Below are positions 1 through 7,513 of a stretch of DNA of 64,000 nucleotides, piece by piece. Origin of the DNA: Kitasatospora viridis (GTDB lineage Bacteria > Actinomycetota > Actinomycetes > Streptomycetales > Streptomycetaceae); assembly GCF_007829815.1 (NCBI RefSeq), contig NZ_VIWT01000001.1, forward strand, positions 4,369,001 through 4,433,000, given 5' to 3'. The notes below the pieces were generated by a model. The model was given only the letters and a program-made list of their open reading frames with translations, did not search any database and had not been told where the DNA came from. How positions within the stretch are numbered: the first letter of the stretch is position 1; each line of letters starts with the position of its first letter. Both the position numbers and the translations under genes were made by a program.

Positions 1-1
1 C

Positions 2-1045
2 TGGGGCCGGATGGGCAGCCACCGCGGCGCCAAGGTGCTCTCCGCCCGGCTGCTGACCGACCCGTGGACCGCCGAGACCGCGCAGATCGCGCTGCACGAG
101 GCCGGCCTGCAGGTGGCCCCCGTGCGGCTGACCGACCTGTTCCGCGGCGACGAGCTGGCCCGCGCGGTGGACCAGTGGTCCGCCCCGTCGCCCCCGCTCA
201 CCGGCGGCACCGGCGCGCTGCCGGTGACGGCCGACCAGCTGACCGACCTGCAGGCCGGCTGGGCCGGCCTGCGGCGGCTCGGCCGGGCCTGCGGCGGCGG
301 CCTGGTGCTGGAGCCGGCCCGGGCCGAACTGGCCATGGTGGGCAAGCTGCTGGAGCTCGGCAGCTACGCCGAGGACGAGGCGCTGGGCCGGGCGCTGTAC
401 GGCGCGGCCGGCCGGCTGGCCCGGCTGGTCGGCTGGGCCGGCGCCGACCTGGGCCAGGAGGCCGCCGCCCAGCGCGCCTACGTGGCCGCGCTGCGGGCCG
501 CGCACGTGGCCGGCGAACCCGGGCTCGCGGTCAGCGTGGTGGGCAGCCTGACGGTCCAACTGACCTACTACGGCGCCGGGCGCGGCCTGGACCCGGCCGA
601 GCTGCTCGGCGCCGCGCTGGCCGCCGCCGGCCACCTGCTCGCCCCCTACCAGCTGGCCCGCCAGCTCGGCCGGCTCGCCCTGGCGCACGGCCGCAACGGT
701 GACCGGGTCGCCGCCGAGGCCGCCGCCGACCGGGCCTGGGCGGCGCTGCCGGGCGGCGCCCAGCGGGCCGAGCTGGCCGGGCTGATCGGCTGCGCCCGGC
801 TCTTCCTGGACGACCACCAGCACGCCCGCCCGTTGCTCGCCGAGGCGGTGGCCGGCCTGCCCGCCGCCCGGGCCCGGGCCCTGCTGCTGGTCCGGCTGGC
901 CGACTCCTACCGCCGCACCGGCGACCCGACCCGGGCCGCCGCGACCGCCGACCAGGCGCGGACGCTGGCCGCCGGCATGCAGTCGGGTCTGGTGGCCAGG
1001 GTGCTGCGGGAGTTCGACGGTCCGCCGGCCGGGGGTGCAGGGTGA
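2..1045 (+). CDS. C-terminal part of an XRE/TPR-like regulatory protein (5' truncated by window edge)
   Basis: The reading frame is open from the first bases of the window, and the first ATG (base 11) has no ribosome binding site, so the true start probably lies upstream. The visible ~344 residues are Ala/Leu-rich helical hairpins. Pairs such as LARQLGRLALAHGRNGD and LLLVRLADSYRRTGDPTRAAA look like tetratricopeptide repeats. Streptomyces encodes many regulators with an N-terminal helix-turn-helix followed by such repeats; that assignment is inference, because no DNA-binding part is visible here. It ends 147 bp before the epimerase gene. It could instead be a TPR-only protein. Confidence 0.55.
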   Translation, partial: WGRMGSHRGAKVLSARLLTDPWTAETAQIALHEAGLQVAPVRLTDLFRGDELARAVDQWSAPSPPLTGGTGALPVTADQLTDLQAGWAGLRRLGRACGGGLVLEPARAELAMVGKLLELGSYAEDEALGRALYGAAGRLARLVGWAGADLGQEAAAQRAYVAALRAAHVAGEPGLAVSVVGSLTVQLTYYGAGRGLDPAELLGAALAAAGHLLAPYQLARQLGRLALAHGRNGDRVAAEAAADRAWAALPGGAQRAELAGLIGCARLFLDDHQHARPLLAEAVAGLPAARARALLLVRLADSYRRTGDPTRAAATADQARTLAAGMQSGLVARVLREFDGPPAGGAG

Positions 1046-1192
1046 CCTGCCGGCCGAGCGGGTGGCCCACGAGGCTCTGGCCGAGTTCCGTGCCCGGCCG
1101 GTGAAACCGCGCGGGGGAGGCGGGGCGTCCCGGAAGTCGGGTGGTCGGCGTTAGGCTGCCCCGCACACGTAGCGAAGGGTTCGGCGCAGCTC

Positions 1193-2182
1193 ATGAAGGT
1201 TCTGATCTCCGGCGGTGCCGGGTTCATCGGTAGTACCGTCGCCTCGGCCTGCCTGGACGCCGGGCACACCCCGGTCATCCTGGACAGCCTGGTCACCGGT
1301 CGGCGCGAGTTCACCGAGGGCCGGGTCTTCTACCAGGGCGACATCGTCGACGGCGATCTGGTGGACCGGATCTTCGCCGAGCACCCGGACATCGAGGCCG
1401 TGGTGCACTGCGCCGCGCTGATCGTGGTGCCGGACTCGGTGGCCGACCCGGTCGGCTACTACCGCGCCAACGTGGCCAAGAGCCTGGAGTTCACCGGGCA
1501 CCTGCTGCGCAACGGCTGCGAGAAGATGATCTTCTCGTCCTCGGCCTCGATCTACCGGGCCGGCGAGGACTTCAGCGTGGACGAGCACGCGGACGTGGAC
1601 CCGCAGAGCCCGTACGCCCGCACCAAGGCGGTCTGCGAGGGGATGTTCGCCGACATCGCGGCGAGCCGGCCGATCCGGATCCTCTCGCTGCGCTACTTCA
1701 ACCCGATCGGCGCCGACCCCGAGCTGCGCACCGGCCTCCAGGTGCGCAACCCCAGCCACGCGCTGGGCAAGCTGATCGGGGCCCAGGCGGCCGGCGAGGT
1801 CTTCCGGATCACCGGCACCCACTGGCCCACCCGGGACGGTTCCGGCATCCGCGACTACGTGCACGTCTGGGACCTGGCCGCCGCGCACGTCGCCGCGCTG
1901 GAGCGGTTCGACCGGGCGCTGGAGGGCGGGCGCTCCTCGGCGATCAACCTGGGCACCGGCACCGGCACCACGGTGCGCGAACTCGTCGCGGCCTTCAACA
2001 GCGTGGTGGACCGGCCGGTCGAGGTGACCGAGACCGAGACCCGCCCCGGCGACGTGGCCGGCGCCTACACCCGCAGCGACCGGGCGAAGCGGCTGCTCGA
2101 CTGGGAGCCGGCGCAGAGCCTGGAGCAGGGCATCCGGGACTCGCTGCGCTGGGTCGAGGTGCGCGACCAGCGGCTGGCCTGA
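1193..2182 (+). CDS. galE: UDP-glucose 4-epimerase (GalE-type SDR)
   Basis: 329-residue extended short-chain dehydrogenase/reductase. The N-terminal Rossmann motif GGAGFIG (residues 7-13) binds NAD. The catalytic segment has the SSSASIY serine region and Y141-x3-K145 (YARTK). RYFNPIGA and the C-terminal GDVAGAYTRSDRA stretch are typical of GalE. The family interconverts UDP-glucose and UDP-galactose for cell-wall and exopolysaccharide precursors in the cytoplasm. Length (~330 residues) matches the family. The start is an ATG with MKVLISGGAGFIG beginning directly at the fold. It stands alone between a regulator fragment and leuS, so no pathway partner is visible; related epimerases acting on other UDP-sugars cannot be excluded. 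Confidence 0.85.
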   Translation: MKVLISGGAGFIGSTVASACLDAGHTPVILDSLVTGRREFTEGRVFYQGDIVDGDLVDRIFAEHPDIEAVVHCAALIVVPDSVADPVGYYRANVAKSLEFTGHLLRNGCEKMIFSSSASIYRAGEDFSVDEHADVDPQSPYARTKAVCEGMFADIAASRPIRILSLRYFNPIGADPELRTGLQVRNPSHALGKLIGAQAAGEVFRITGTHWPTRDGSGIRDYVHVWDLAAAHVAALERFDRALEGGRSSAINLGTGTGTTVRELVAAFNSVVDRPVEVTETETRPGDVAGAYTRSDRAKRLLDWEPAQSLEQGIRDSLRWVEVRDQRLA

Positions 2183-2253
2183 CGCACGGTGGGGCGGGCC
2201 GGGATCCGGCCCGCCCTACGGGGCGCTGCGGCGCCCTGCGGTACCCTATGGCC

Positions 2254-2292
2254 ATGCGAACCGTGTGCCTGCTCCTTAGCCGGCCGCGCTGA
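2254..2292 (+). CDS. Leucine-codon leader peptide upstream of leuS
   Basis: A 12-codon ORF, MRTVCLLLSRPR, with three consecutive leucine codons (CTG CTC CTT), the last two uncommon in this GC-rich genome. A hexamer TACCCT (2242-2247) resembling a -10 box ends 6 bp before the ATG, so the transcript may start on the ATG itself (leaderless). An upstream in-frame ATG at 2248 would add two residues. It is followed about 50 bp later by an intrinsic terminator and then leuS. Inference: ribosome stalling on Leu codons under low charged tRNA-Leu would favour read-through into leuS. A Cys codon just before the leucines is an alternative sensor. No database support checked. Confidence 0.6.
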   Translation: MRTVCLLLSRPR

Positions 2293-2339
2293 CCAGGACC
2301 GGCCGAGCCGAGCGGGCCATGCCGGAGTCAGCGTGGCGA

Positions 2340-2365
2340 CCCCTCCTGCGAGGGGCTTTTTTGTT
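2340..2365 (+). terminator. Intrinsic terminator (attenuator) between leader peptide and leuS
   Basis: Stem CCCCTC (2340-2345) pairs with GAGGGG (2350-2355) around loop CTGC. One C follows, then six T, a G and three more T. It lies 100 bp before the leuS ATG and downstream of no other gene than the leader ORF, which is the placement of an attenuator rather than of an operon end. Confidence 0.75.
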
Positions 2366-2465
2366 TCCGGGGCCGGTGTGCGAAGGCCCGGTCCCGGATG
2401 CCAAGCCCCGTCCCCGGCCGCTCAGCTGACGATTCGCAACCTGACACGATGGAGCTTGAAGGACC

Positions 2466-5354
2466 ATGAGCGAGACGACCCCTGCCTCCGGCGCCGCCGA
2501 GGCCACCACCGAGCCGTTCCGGTACACGGCCGCCCTGGCCGCCGACATCGAGTCCCGCTGGCAGGACACCTGGGAGAAGGAGGGCACGTTCAACGCCCCC
2601 AACCCGGTGGGTCCGCTGGCGGTGGAGGGCGGCGACGCGCGGGACGTCACCGCGAAGCCGCACAGCTTCATCATGGACATGTTCCCGTACCCCTCCGGCG
2701 CCGGCCTGCACGTGGGCCACCCGCTGGGGTACATCGCCACCGACGTGTACGCCCGCTTCCAGCGGATGACCGGGCACAACGTGCTGCACACCCTGGGCTA
2801 CGACGCCTTCGGCCTGCCCGCCGAGCAGCACGCGGTGGCCACCGGCGTGCACCCGCGGACCTCCACCGAGGCCGCGATCACCAACATGCGCTCCCAGCTG
2901 CGCCGGCTGGGCCTGGGCCACGACTCCCGCCGGTCGATCTCCACCATCGACCCGGAGTACTACCGCTGGACCCAGTGGATCTTCCTGCAGATCTTCAACT
3001 CCTGGTTCGACCCGGCGGCGAACGCGGCCCGACCGATCGACGAGCTGGTCGCACAGTTCGCCGACGGCTCCCGGCCGACCCCGGACGGCCGCCCGTGGGC
3101 CGAGCTGTCCGGCGCCGAGCGCGACGAGCTGCTGGGCGAGTACCGGCTGGCCTACAGCAAGGAGGTGCCGGTCAACTGGTGCCCCGGCCTGGGCACCGTG
3201 CTGGCCAACGAGGAGGTCACCGCCGACGGCCGGTCCGAGCGCGGCAACTTCCCGGTCTTCAAGTCCAAGCTGCGCCAGTGGATGATGCGGATCACCGCCT
3301 ACGGCGACCGGCTGATCGGCGACCTGGACAAGCTGGACTGGCCGGAGGCGATCAAGCAGCAGCAGCGCAACTGGATCGGCCGCTCCGAGGGCGCGCGCGT
3401 CGCCTTCCCGGTCGCGCACGGGCGCGAGATCACCGTCTTCACCACCCGGCCCGACACCCTGTTCGGCGCCACCTACATGGTGCTGGCCCCCGAGCACGAG
3501 CTGGTCGACGCGATCGTCCCGGCCGCCTGGCCGGGCGAGACCCTGAACGACTGGAAGGGCGGCGCGCACACCCCGGCCGAGGCGGTCGCCGCCTACCGGG
3601 CCGCCGCGGCCGCCAAGTCGGACGTCGAGCGGCAGATGGACGCCAAGGTCAAGACCGGCGTCTTCACCGGCGCCTACGCGACCAACCCGGTCACCGGCAA
3701 GCCGATCCCGGTCTTCATCGCCGACTACGTGCTGATGGGCTACGGCACCGGCGCGATCATGGCCGTGCCGGCCCACGACTCGCGCGACTTCGCGTTCGCC
3801 CGGGCCTTCTCGCTGCCGCTGCGCTGCGTGGTGGAGCCGACCGACGGCCGCGCCGCCGACCCGCACGAGTGGGACGGGGCCTTCGACAGCTACGACTCGG
3901 TGCTGGTCAACTCGGCCGGCGAGGGTGTCTCGCTGGACGGCCTGACCGTGCCGGAGGCCAAGCGCACCGTCACCGCCTGGCTGACCGAGCGCGGGATCGG
4001 CGAAGGCACCGTCAACTACCGCCTGCGCGACTGGCTGTTCAGCCGCCAGCGGTACTGGGGCGAGCCGTTCCCGATCGTCTACGACGAGGACGGCGTGATG
4101 CACGCGCTGCCCGAGTCGATGCTGCCGGTCGAGGTCCCCGAGGTGGACGACTACTCGCCGCACACCTACGACCCGCAGGACGCCACCAGCACCCCCAAGA
4201 CCCCACTGTCCCGCAACGAGGACTGGGTCAACGTGGAGCTGGACCTGGGCGACGGCGTGAAGAAGTACCGCCGGGAGACCAACACCATGCCCAACTGGGC
4301 GGGCTCCTGCTGGTACGAGCTGCGCTACGTGGACCCGGTCAACCGGGACGCGGTGGTCGCCCCGGCCAACGAGGCCTACTGGATGGGCCCGACCGAGCAG
4401 AAGCCGGCCGGCGGCGTGGACCTGTACGTCGGCGGTTCCGAGCACGCGGTGCTGCACCTGCTGTACGCGCGCTTCTGGCACAAGGTGCTGCACGACCTGG
4501 GCCACGTCTCCTCGGTCGAGCCGTTCCACAAGCTGTTCAACCAGGGCATGATCACCGCCGACGTCTACCGCGACGCGCGCGGCTTCCCGGTGCCCGCCGC
4601 CGAGGTCGAGGAGGTGGACGGCGGCTACACCTGGCAGGGCCAGCCGGTCACCCGCGAGGCGGGCAAGATGGGCAAGTCGCTGAAGAACGCGATCGCGCCG
4701 GACGACATCTGCGCCGAGTACGGCGCCGACACGCTGCGCCTGTACGAGATGTCGATGGGCCCGCTGGACGTCTCCCGTCCGTGGGACCCGCGCGCCGTGG
4801 TCGGCTCCTTCCGGTTCCTGCAGCGGCTGTGGCGCAACATCGTCTCCGAGGAGACCGGCGAGCTGGTGGTCACCGACGAGCCGGCCGACGAGGCGACCCT
4901 GCGCGCGCTGCACAAGGCGATCGACGGGATCCGCGGCGACCTGGCCGGGCTGCGCTTCAACACCGCCGTGGCCAAGGCGATCGAGCTGAACAACTACCTG
5001 GTCAAGCGCGGCAGCACGCCGCGCGAGGTGGCCGAGTCGCTGGTCCTGATGGTCGCGCCGCTGGCCCCGCACGTCGCCGAGGAGCTGTGGCACCGGCTGG
5101 GCCACACCGAGTCGCTGACCTACACCGACTTCCCGGTCGCCGACCCGGCGCTGGCCGTGGCCGAGGCCGTGGTCTGCCCGGTGCAGATCAAGGGCAAGGT
5201 CAAGGCCCGCCTGGAGGTCCCGCCGACCATCACCGACGCCGAGCTGGAGGCGCTGGCGCTGGCCGACCCGGCGGTGATCGCGGCGATCGGCGACGCCCCG
5301 GTGCGCAAGGTGATCACCAAGGCGCCGAAGCTGGTGAACATCGTCACCGGCTGA
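2466..5354 (+). CDS. leuS: Leucyl-tRNA synthetase
   Basis: 962-residue class Ia synthetase that charges tRNA-Leu in the cytosol. The ATP-binding HIGH signature appears as HVGH (residues 82-85) in YPSGAGLHVGHPLGY. The KMSKS loop appears as KMGKS (734-738). The inserted CP1 editing domain carries FTTRPDTLFGATYMVLAPEHELV, with the threonine-rich and GTG-x-MAVPAHDSRDF motifs used to hydrolyse mischarged tRNA. Length is slightly above the bacterial norm of ~860-960. The gene has its own leader and attenuator upstream and a strong hairpin downstream, so it is probably a single-gene unit controlled by leucine charging. Confidence 0.97.
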   Translation: MSETTPASGAAEATTEPFRYTAALAADIESRWQDTWEKEGTFNAPNPVGPLAVEGGDARDVTAKPHSFIMDMFPYPSGAGLHVGHPLGYIATDVYARFQRMTGHNVLHTLGYDAFGLPAEQHAVATGVHPRTSTEAAITNMRSQLRRLGLGHDSRRSISTIDPEYYRWTQWIFLQIFNSWFDPAANAARPIDELVAQFADGSRPTPDGRPWAELSGAERDELLGEYRLAYSKEVPVNWCPGLGTVLANEEVTADGRSERGNFPVFKSKLRQWMMRITAYGDRLIGDLDKLDWPEAIKQQQRNWIGRSEGARVAFPVAHGREITVFTTRPDTLFGATYMVLAPEHELVDAIVPAAWPGETLNDWKGGAHTPAEAVAAYRAAAAAKSDVERQMDAKVKTGVFTGAYATNPVTGKPIPVFIADYVLMGYGTGAIMAVPAHDSRDFAFARAFSLPLRCVVEPTDGRAADPHEWDGAFDSYDSVLVNSAGEGVSLDGLTVPEAKRTVTAWLTERGIGEGTVNYRLRDWLFSRQRYWGEPFPIVYDEDGVMHALPESMLPVEVPEVDDYSPHTYDPQDATSTPKTPLSRNEDWVNVELDLGDGVKKYRRETNTMPNWAGSCWYELRYVDPVNRDAVVAPANEAYWMGPTEQKPAGGVDLYVGGSEHAVLHLLYARFWHKVLHDLGHVSSVEPFHKLFNQGMITADVYRDARGFPVPAAEVEEVDGGYTWQGQPVTREAGKMGKSLKNAIAPDDICAEYGADTLRLYEMSMGPLDVSRPWDPRAVVGSFRFLQRLWRNIVSEETGELVVTDEPADEATLRALHKAIDGIRGDLAGLRFNTAVAKAIELNNYLVKRGSTPREVAESLVLMVAPLAPHVAEELWHRLGHTESLTYTDFPVADPALAVAEAVVCPVQIKGKVKARLEVPPTITDAELEALALADPAVIAAIGDAPVRKVITKAPKLVNIVTG

Positions 5355-5376
5355 CGGTCCGTCGGTCGTCCCGTCC

Positions 5377-5420
5377 GGGGCCCGGTCGCACCTCGCGGTG
5401 CGGCCGGGCCCCGGCGTTTT
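5377..5420 (+). terminator. leuS terminator hairpin
   Basis: Long GC stem: GGGGCCCGG (5377-5385) pairs with CCGGGCCCC (5404-5412), and an inner GCACC/GGTGC stem closes a short loop. It is followed by GGCGTTTTC. It lies 22 bp after the leuS stop codon and is a good factor-independent terminator for a GC-rich genome. Confidence 0.8.
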
Positions 5421-5569
5421 CTCCGCGAGCCCCGGGGCCGTTCTCAGGGTCATCCCTGAACGGGCCCTGATCCGGGCCGTTCGACCCCTGGAATCGGGCG
5501 CTGGGGCAGCCCGGCCGGGCTACCGTGGAAGCGGTACGAGGCCCGGTGGCGCTGGAAGGCGGCAAGCTG

Positions 5570-6370
5570 ATGTTCGAGGCGGTCGGAGTGGTGGTCGTGC
5601 TCGTCGCGCTCTTCGGAGCGGCCGTCGTCACGCTGCTGGTGGTCGCCGCGGTCAAGGCGGTCAAGGCCGTGGCGGCCAAGGTCGAGAAGACCGAGGTGCA
5701 GGCCCGGCGAGCGGTGGAGAACGTCACGCTCAAGGCGAAGACCTTCGCCAAGCCCGGCCCGGTCGGCGAGCTGTCCGCCGTCCGGCTCGGCCTGCGCACC
5801 TCGCTGACCGGCACCCGCGAGGTGCTGGAGAGCGGGGTCGCCACCGACGCCCAACTCGGCGAGTCGCTCGGCCTGCTGGCCCGCCTGGAGGCGCACGCCG
5901 CCGAACTGGACGGCGAACTGCGGCTGCTGGAGCGCGAACCCGACCCGGCCCGGATCACCGCCCGACTGCCCGAACTGCGTGAGCGGGCCGACCGGATCAC
6001 GCAGTCGGCCGGCTCGCTGCGCTGGGCCGCGCAGGAGCGGGCGCACCGGTTCTCGGCGGACGAGCTGAACCGGCTGGCCGAGGAGGTCGCCAACGAGGCC
6101 GGGGCGCTGCGGCACTGGGACACGGGGGGTGCGGGCCGGGCGCCGGAGGGCGGCGAGCGCGCCGGTGAGGGTGCCGAGCCGGGGGCGGGGGCCGCGGGTG
6201 CCGGTGCTGCTTCGGGTGCCGGTGCCGGTGCCGGGGGAGCGGCGGGCGGGTTCGGGGCCACGCTGCGGGCCGGGCTGGAGTCCGGGGCCGGCCGGGTCGC
6301 GGCGGAGGACCTGCTGGGCAACCTGGCGCAGCGCCTGCGCAAGCCCGCGCCGGGATCGCAGGGGAACTGA
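5570..6370 (+). CDS. Membrane-anchored hypothetical protein with helical middle and Gly/Ala-rich tail
   Basis: 266 residues from the ATG at 5570, chosen because GGAAGG lies 10 bp upstream; an in-frame GTG at 5525 is less likely. Residues ~5-32 form one transmembrane segment (VGVVVVLVALFGAAVVTLLVV). Next comes a Lys/Ala-rich helix, then a long Leu/Glu/Arg-rich helical region (to ~residue 180) that could be a coiled coil. A low-complexity Gly-Ala-Glu linker leads to a short C-terminal helix (AAEDLLGNLAQRLRKP). I do not recognise a family. It precedes degV by 115 bp on the same strand. A structural membrane protein is conceivable, but nothing in the sequence fixes a function. Confidence 0.75.
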   Translation: MFEAVGVVVVLVALFGAAVVTLLVVAAVKAVKAVAAKVEKTEVQARRAVENVTLKAKTFAKPGPVGELSAVRLGLRTSLTGTREVLESGVATDAQLGESLGLLARLEAHAAELDGELRLLEREPDPARITARLPELRERADRITQSAGSLRWAAQERAHRFSADELNRLAEEVANEAGALRHWDTGGAGRAPEGGERAGEGAEPGAGAAGAGAASGAGAGAGGAAGGFGATLRAGLESGAGRVAAEDLLGNLAQRLRKPAPGSQGN

Positions 6371-6485
6371 CGGGGCGTCCGCACGGGAGCGGGCGTGGGC
6401 GCGAACCGGTGCGCGGCTGCGGAGGATCCGTGCGCGGCGCCGGACGAATGTGCTGGGCGACCCCGGGAGGAGTAACCTCCGGCTC

Positions 6486-7331
6486 ATGTCCGCCCAGCTC
6501 GCGCTCGTCACCGACTCCACGGCCTACCTGCCGCAGGAGGTGGTCGACCGGCACCGGATCTCGGTGGTGCCGCTGAGCGTCGTGGTCGGCGACGAAGTGC
6601 TCACCGAGGGCGTGGAGATCGCGCCGAAGGACGTCGCCGAGGCACTGCGCGCCAAGCAGCGGCTGACCACCTCGCGCCCCAACCCGGAGACCTTCGCCGC
6701 CGCGTACAAGGCCGCCGCGGCGGCCGGGGCGACCGGGGTGGTCTCGGTGCACATCTCCGGCGAGCTCTCCGGCACCGGCGAGGCGGCCCGGCTGGCCGCC
6801 GCCGAGGCGCCGCTGCCGGTACGGGTGGTGGACAGCCGGCTGGTCGGCATGGCGCTCGGCTACACGGTGCTGGCCGCCGCCGAGGCCCGGGACGCCGGCC
6901 TCGACCTGGACGAGGTGGCCGCCGCCGCCGAGCGGCGGGCCGCCGGCATCCGGAGCTTCTTCTACGTGGACACCCTGGAACACCTGCGGCGGGGCGGCCG
7001 GATCGGCACCGCGCGGGCACTGCTCGGCTCGGCGCTGGCGGTCAAGCCGCTGCTGCACCTGGACGGCGGGCGGATCGAACCGCTGGAGAAGGTGCGCACG
7101 GCCTCCCGGGCGATCGCGCGGCTGGAGGAGATCGCCGTCGAGGAGGCGGGCACCCGGGCGGTGGACGTCACGGTGCACCACCTGGCGGCCGCGGACCGGG
7201 CCGAGCCGCTGGCGGAGCGGCTGCGCGAGCGGGTGCCCGGGCTGCGCGAGCTGTACGTGGGGGAGGTGGGCGCGGTGATCGGCGCGCACGTGGGGCCGGG
7301 GCTGCTGGCGGTGGTGGTGGCGCCGGTGTGA
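6486..7331 (+). CDS. DegV family fatty-acid-binding protein
   Basis: 281 residues. The DegV hallmarks are VTDSTAYLPQE (residues ~7-17), the TSRPNPETF loop (T/S that contacts the lipid carboxylate), VHISGELSGTGEAAR and a C-terminal GPGLLAVVV. The family binds a single fatty acid in a deep pocket; several bacterial members act as FakB-type carriers for fatty acid kinase. No fakA (DhaK/L-type kinase) is adjacent, so that partnership is unproven here. The start at 6486 begins right at the fold. The stop codon lies inside a 16-bp tandem repeat that continues for ~95 bp beyond the gene. Confidence 0.88.
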   Translation: MSAQLALVTDSTAYLPQEVVDRHRISVVPLSVVVGDEVLTEGVEIAPKDVAEALRAKQRLTTSRPNPETFAAAYKAAAAAGATGVVSVHISGELSGTGEAARLAAAEAPLPVRVVDSRLVGMALGYTVLAAAEARDAGLDLDEVAAAAERRAAGIRSFFYVDTLEHLRRGGRIGTARALLGSALAVKPLLHLDGGRIEPLEKVRTASRAIARLEEIAVEEAGTRAVDVTVHHLAAADRAEPLAERLRERVPGLRELYVGEVGAVIGAHVGPGLLAVVVAPV

Positions 7332-7420
7332 CGGCGCGATGGTGTGACGGCGCGATGGTGTGACGGTGTGACTGCGGCATGGTGCGATGGTGTGATGGCG
7401 CATGGTGTGATGGTGTGATC
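7325..7420 (+). repeat. Tandem GGTGTGACGGCGCGAT repeats spanning the degV stop codon
   Basis: The 16-bp unit GGTGTGACGGCGCGAT occurs perfectly at 7325-7340 and 7341-7356. It is followed by a 10-bp partial copy and degenerate ATGGTGTGATGG-type copies to about 7420. The first copy contains the TGA stop of degV, so each later copy repeats a stop-like TGA. No ORF or hairpin explains it. Confidence 0.85.
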
Positions 7421-7434
7421 TGATCGTGCGTCAG

Positions 7435-7461
7435 TTGTCCACAGGGGTGGGGTTGTCCACA
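7435..7461 (+). promoter_or_regulatory. Two DnaA boxes (TTGTCCACA) upstream of comEA
   Basis: TTGTCCACA is present at 7435-7443 and again at 7453-7461, same orientation, 18 bp start to start. This is the preferred DnaA box of Streptomyces. They lie 52 bp before the comEA start, between the tandem repeats and the gene. No other oriC features (dnaA, dnaN, many boxes) are nearby, so this is a regulatory or titration site rather than an origin. Confidence 0.6.
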
Positions 7462-7513
7462 GGTTTCCGAGTGGTCCTGGGAGGGTGCACGGTCCGCTCC
7501 TAGCGTCTGGGGC

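Noticed and set aside
2328..5453. 1041-codon open frame antisense to leuS, and a 1093-codon frame overlapping it (2189-5470)
   Set aside because: Low-complexity Arg/Gly/Ala/His translations with no domain; they are GC-skew shadows of leuS.
7325..7420. CRISPR-like array
   Set aside because: Units are 8-16 bp with no unique spacers, so simple tandem repeats.
7435..7461. Chromosomal origin of replication
   Set aside because: Only two DnaA boxes and no dnaA/dnaN neighbours.
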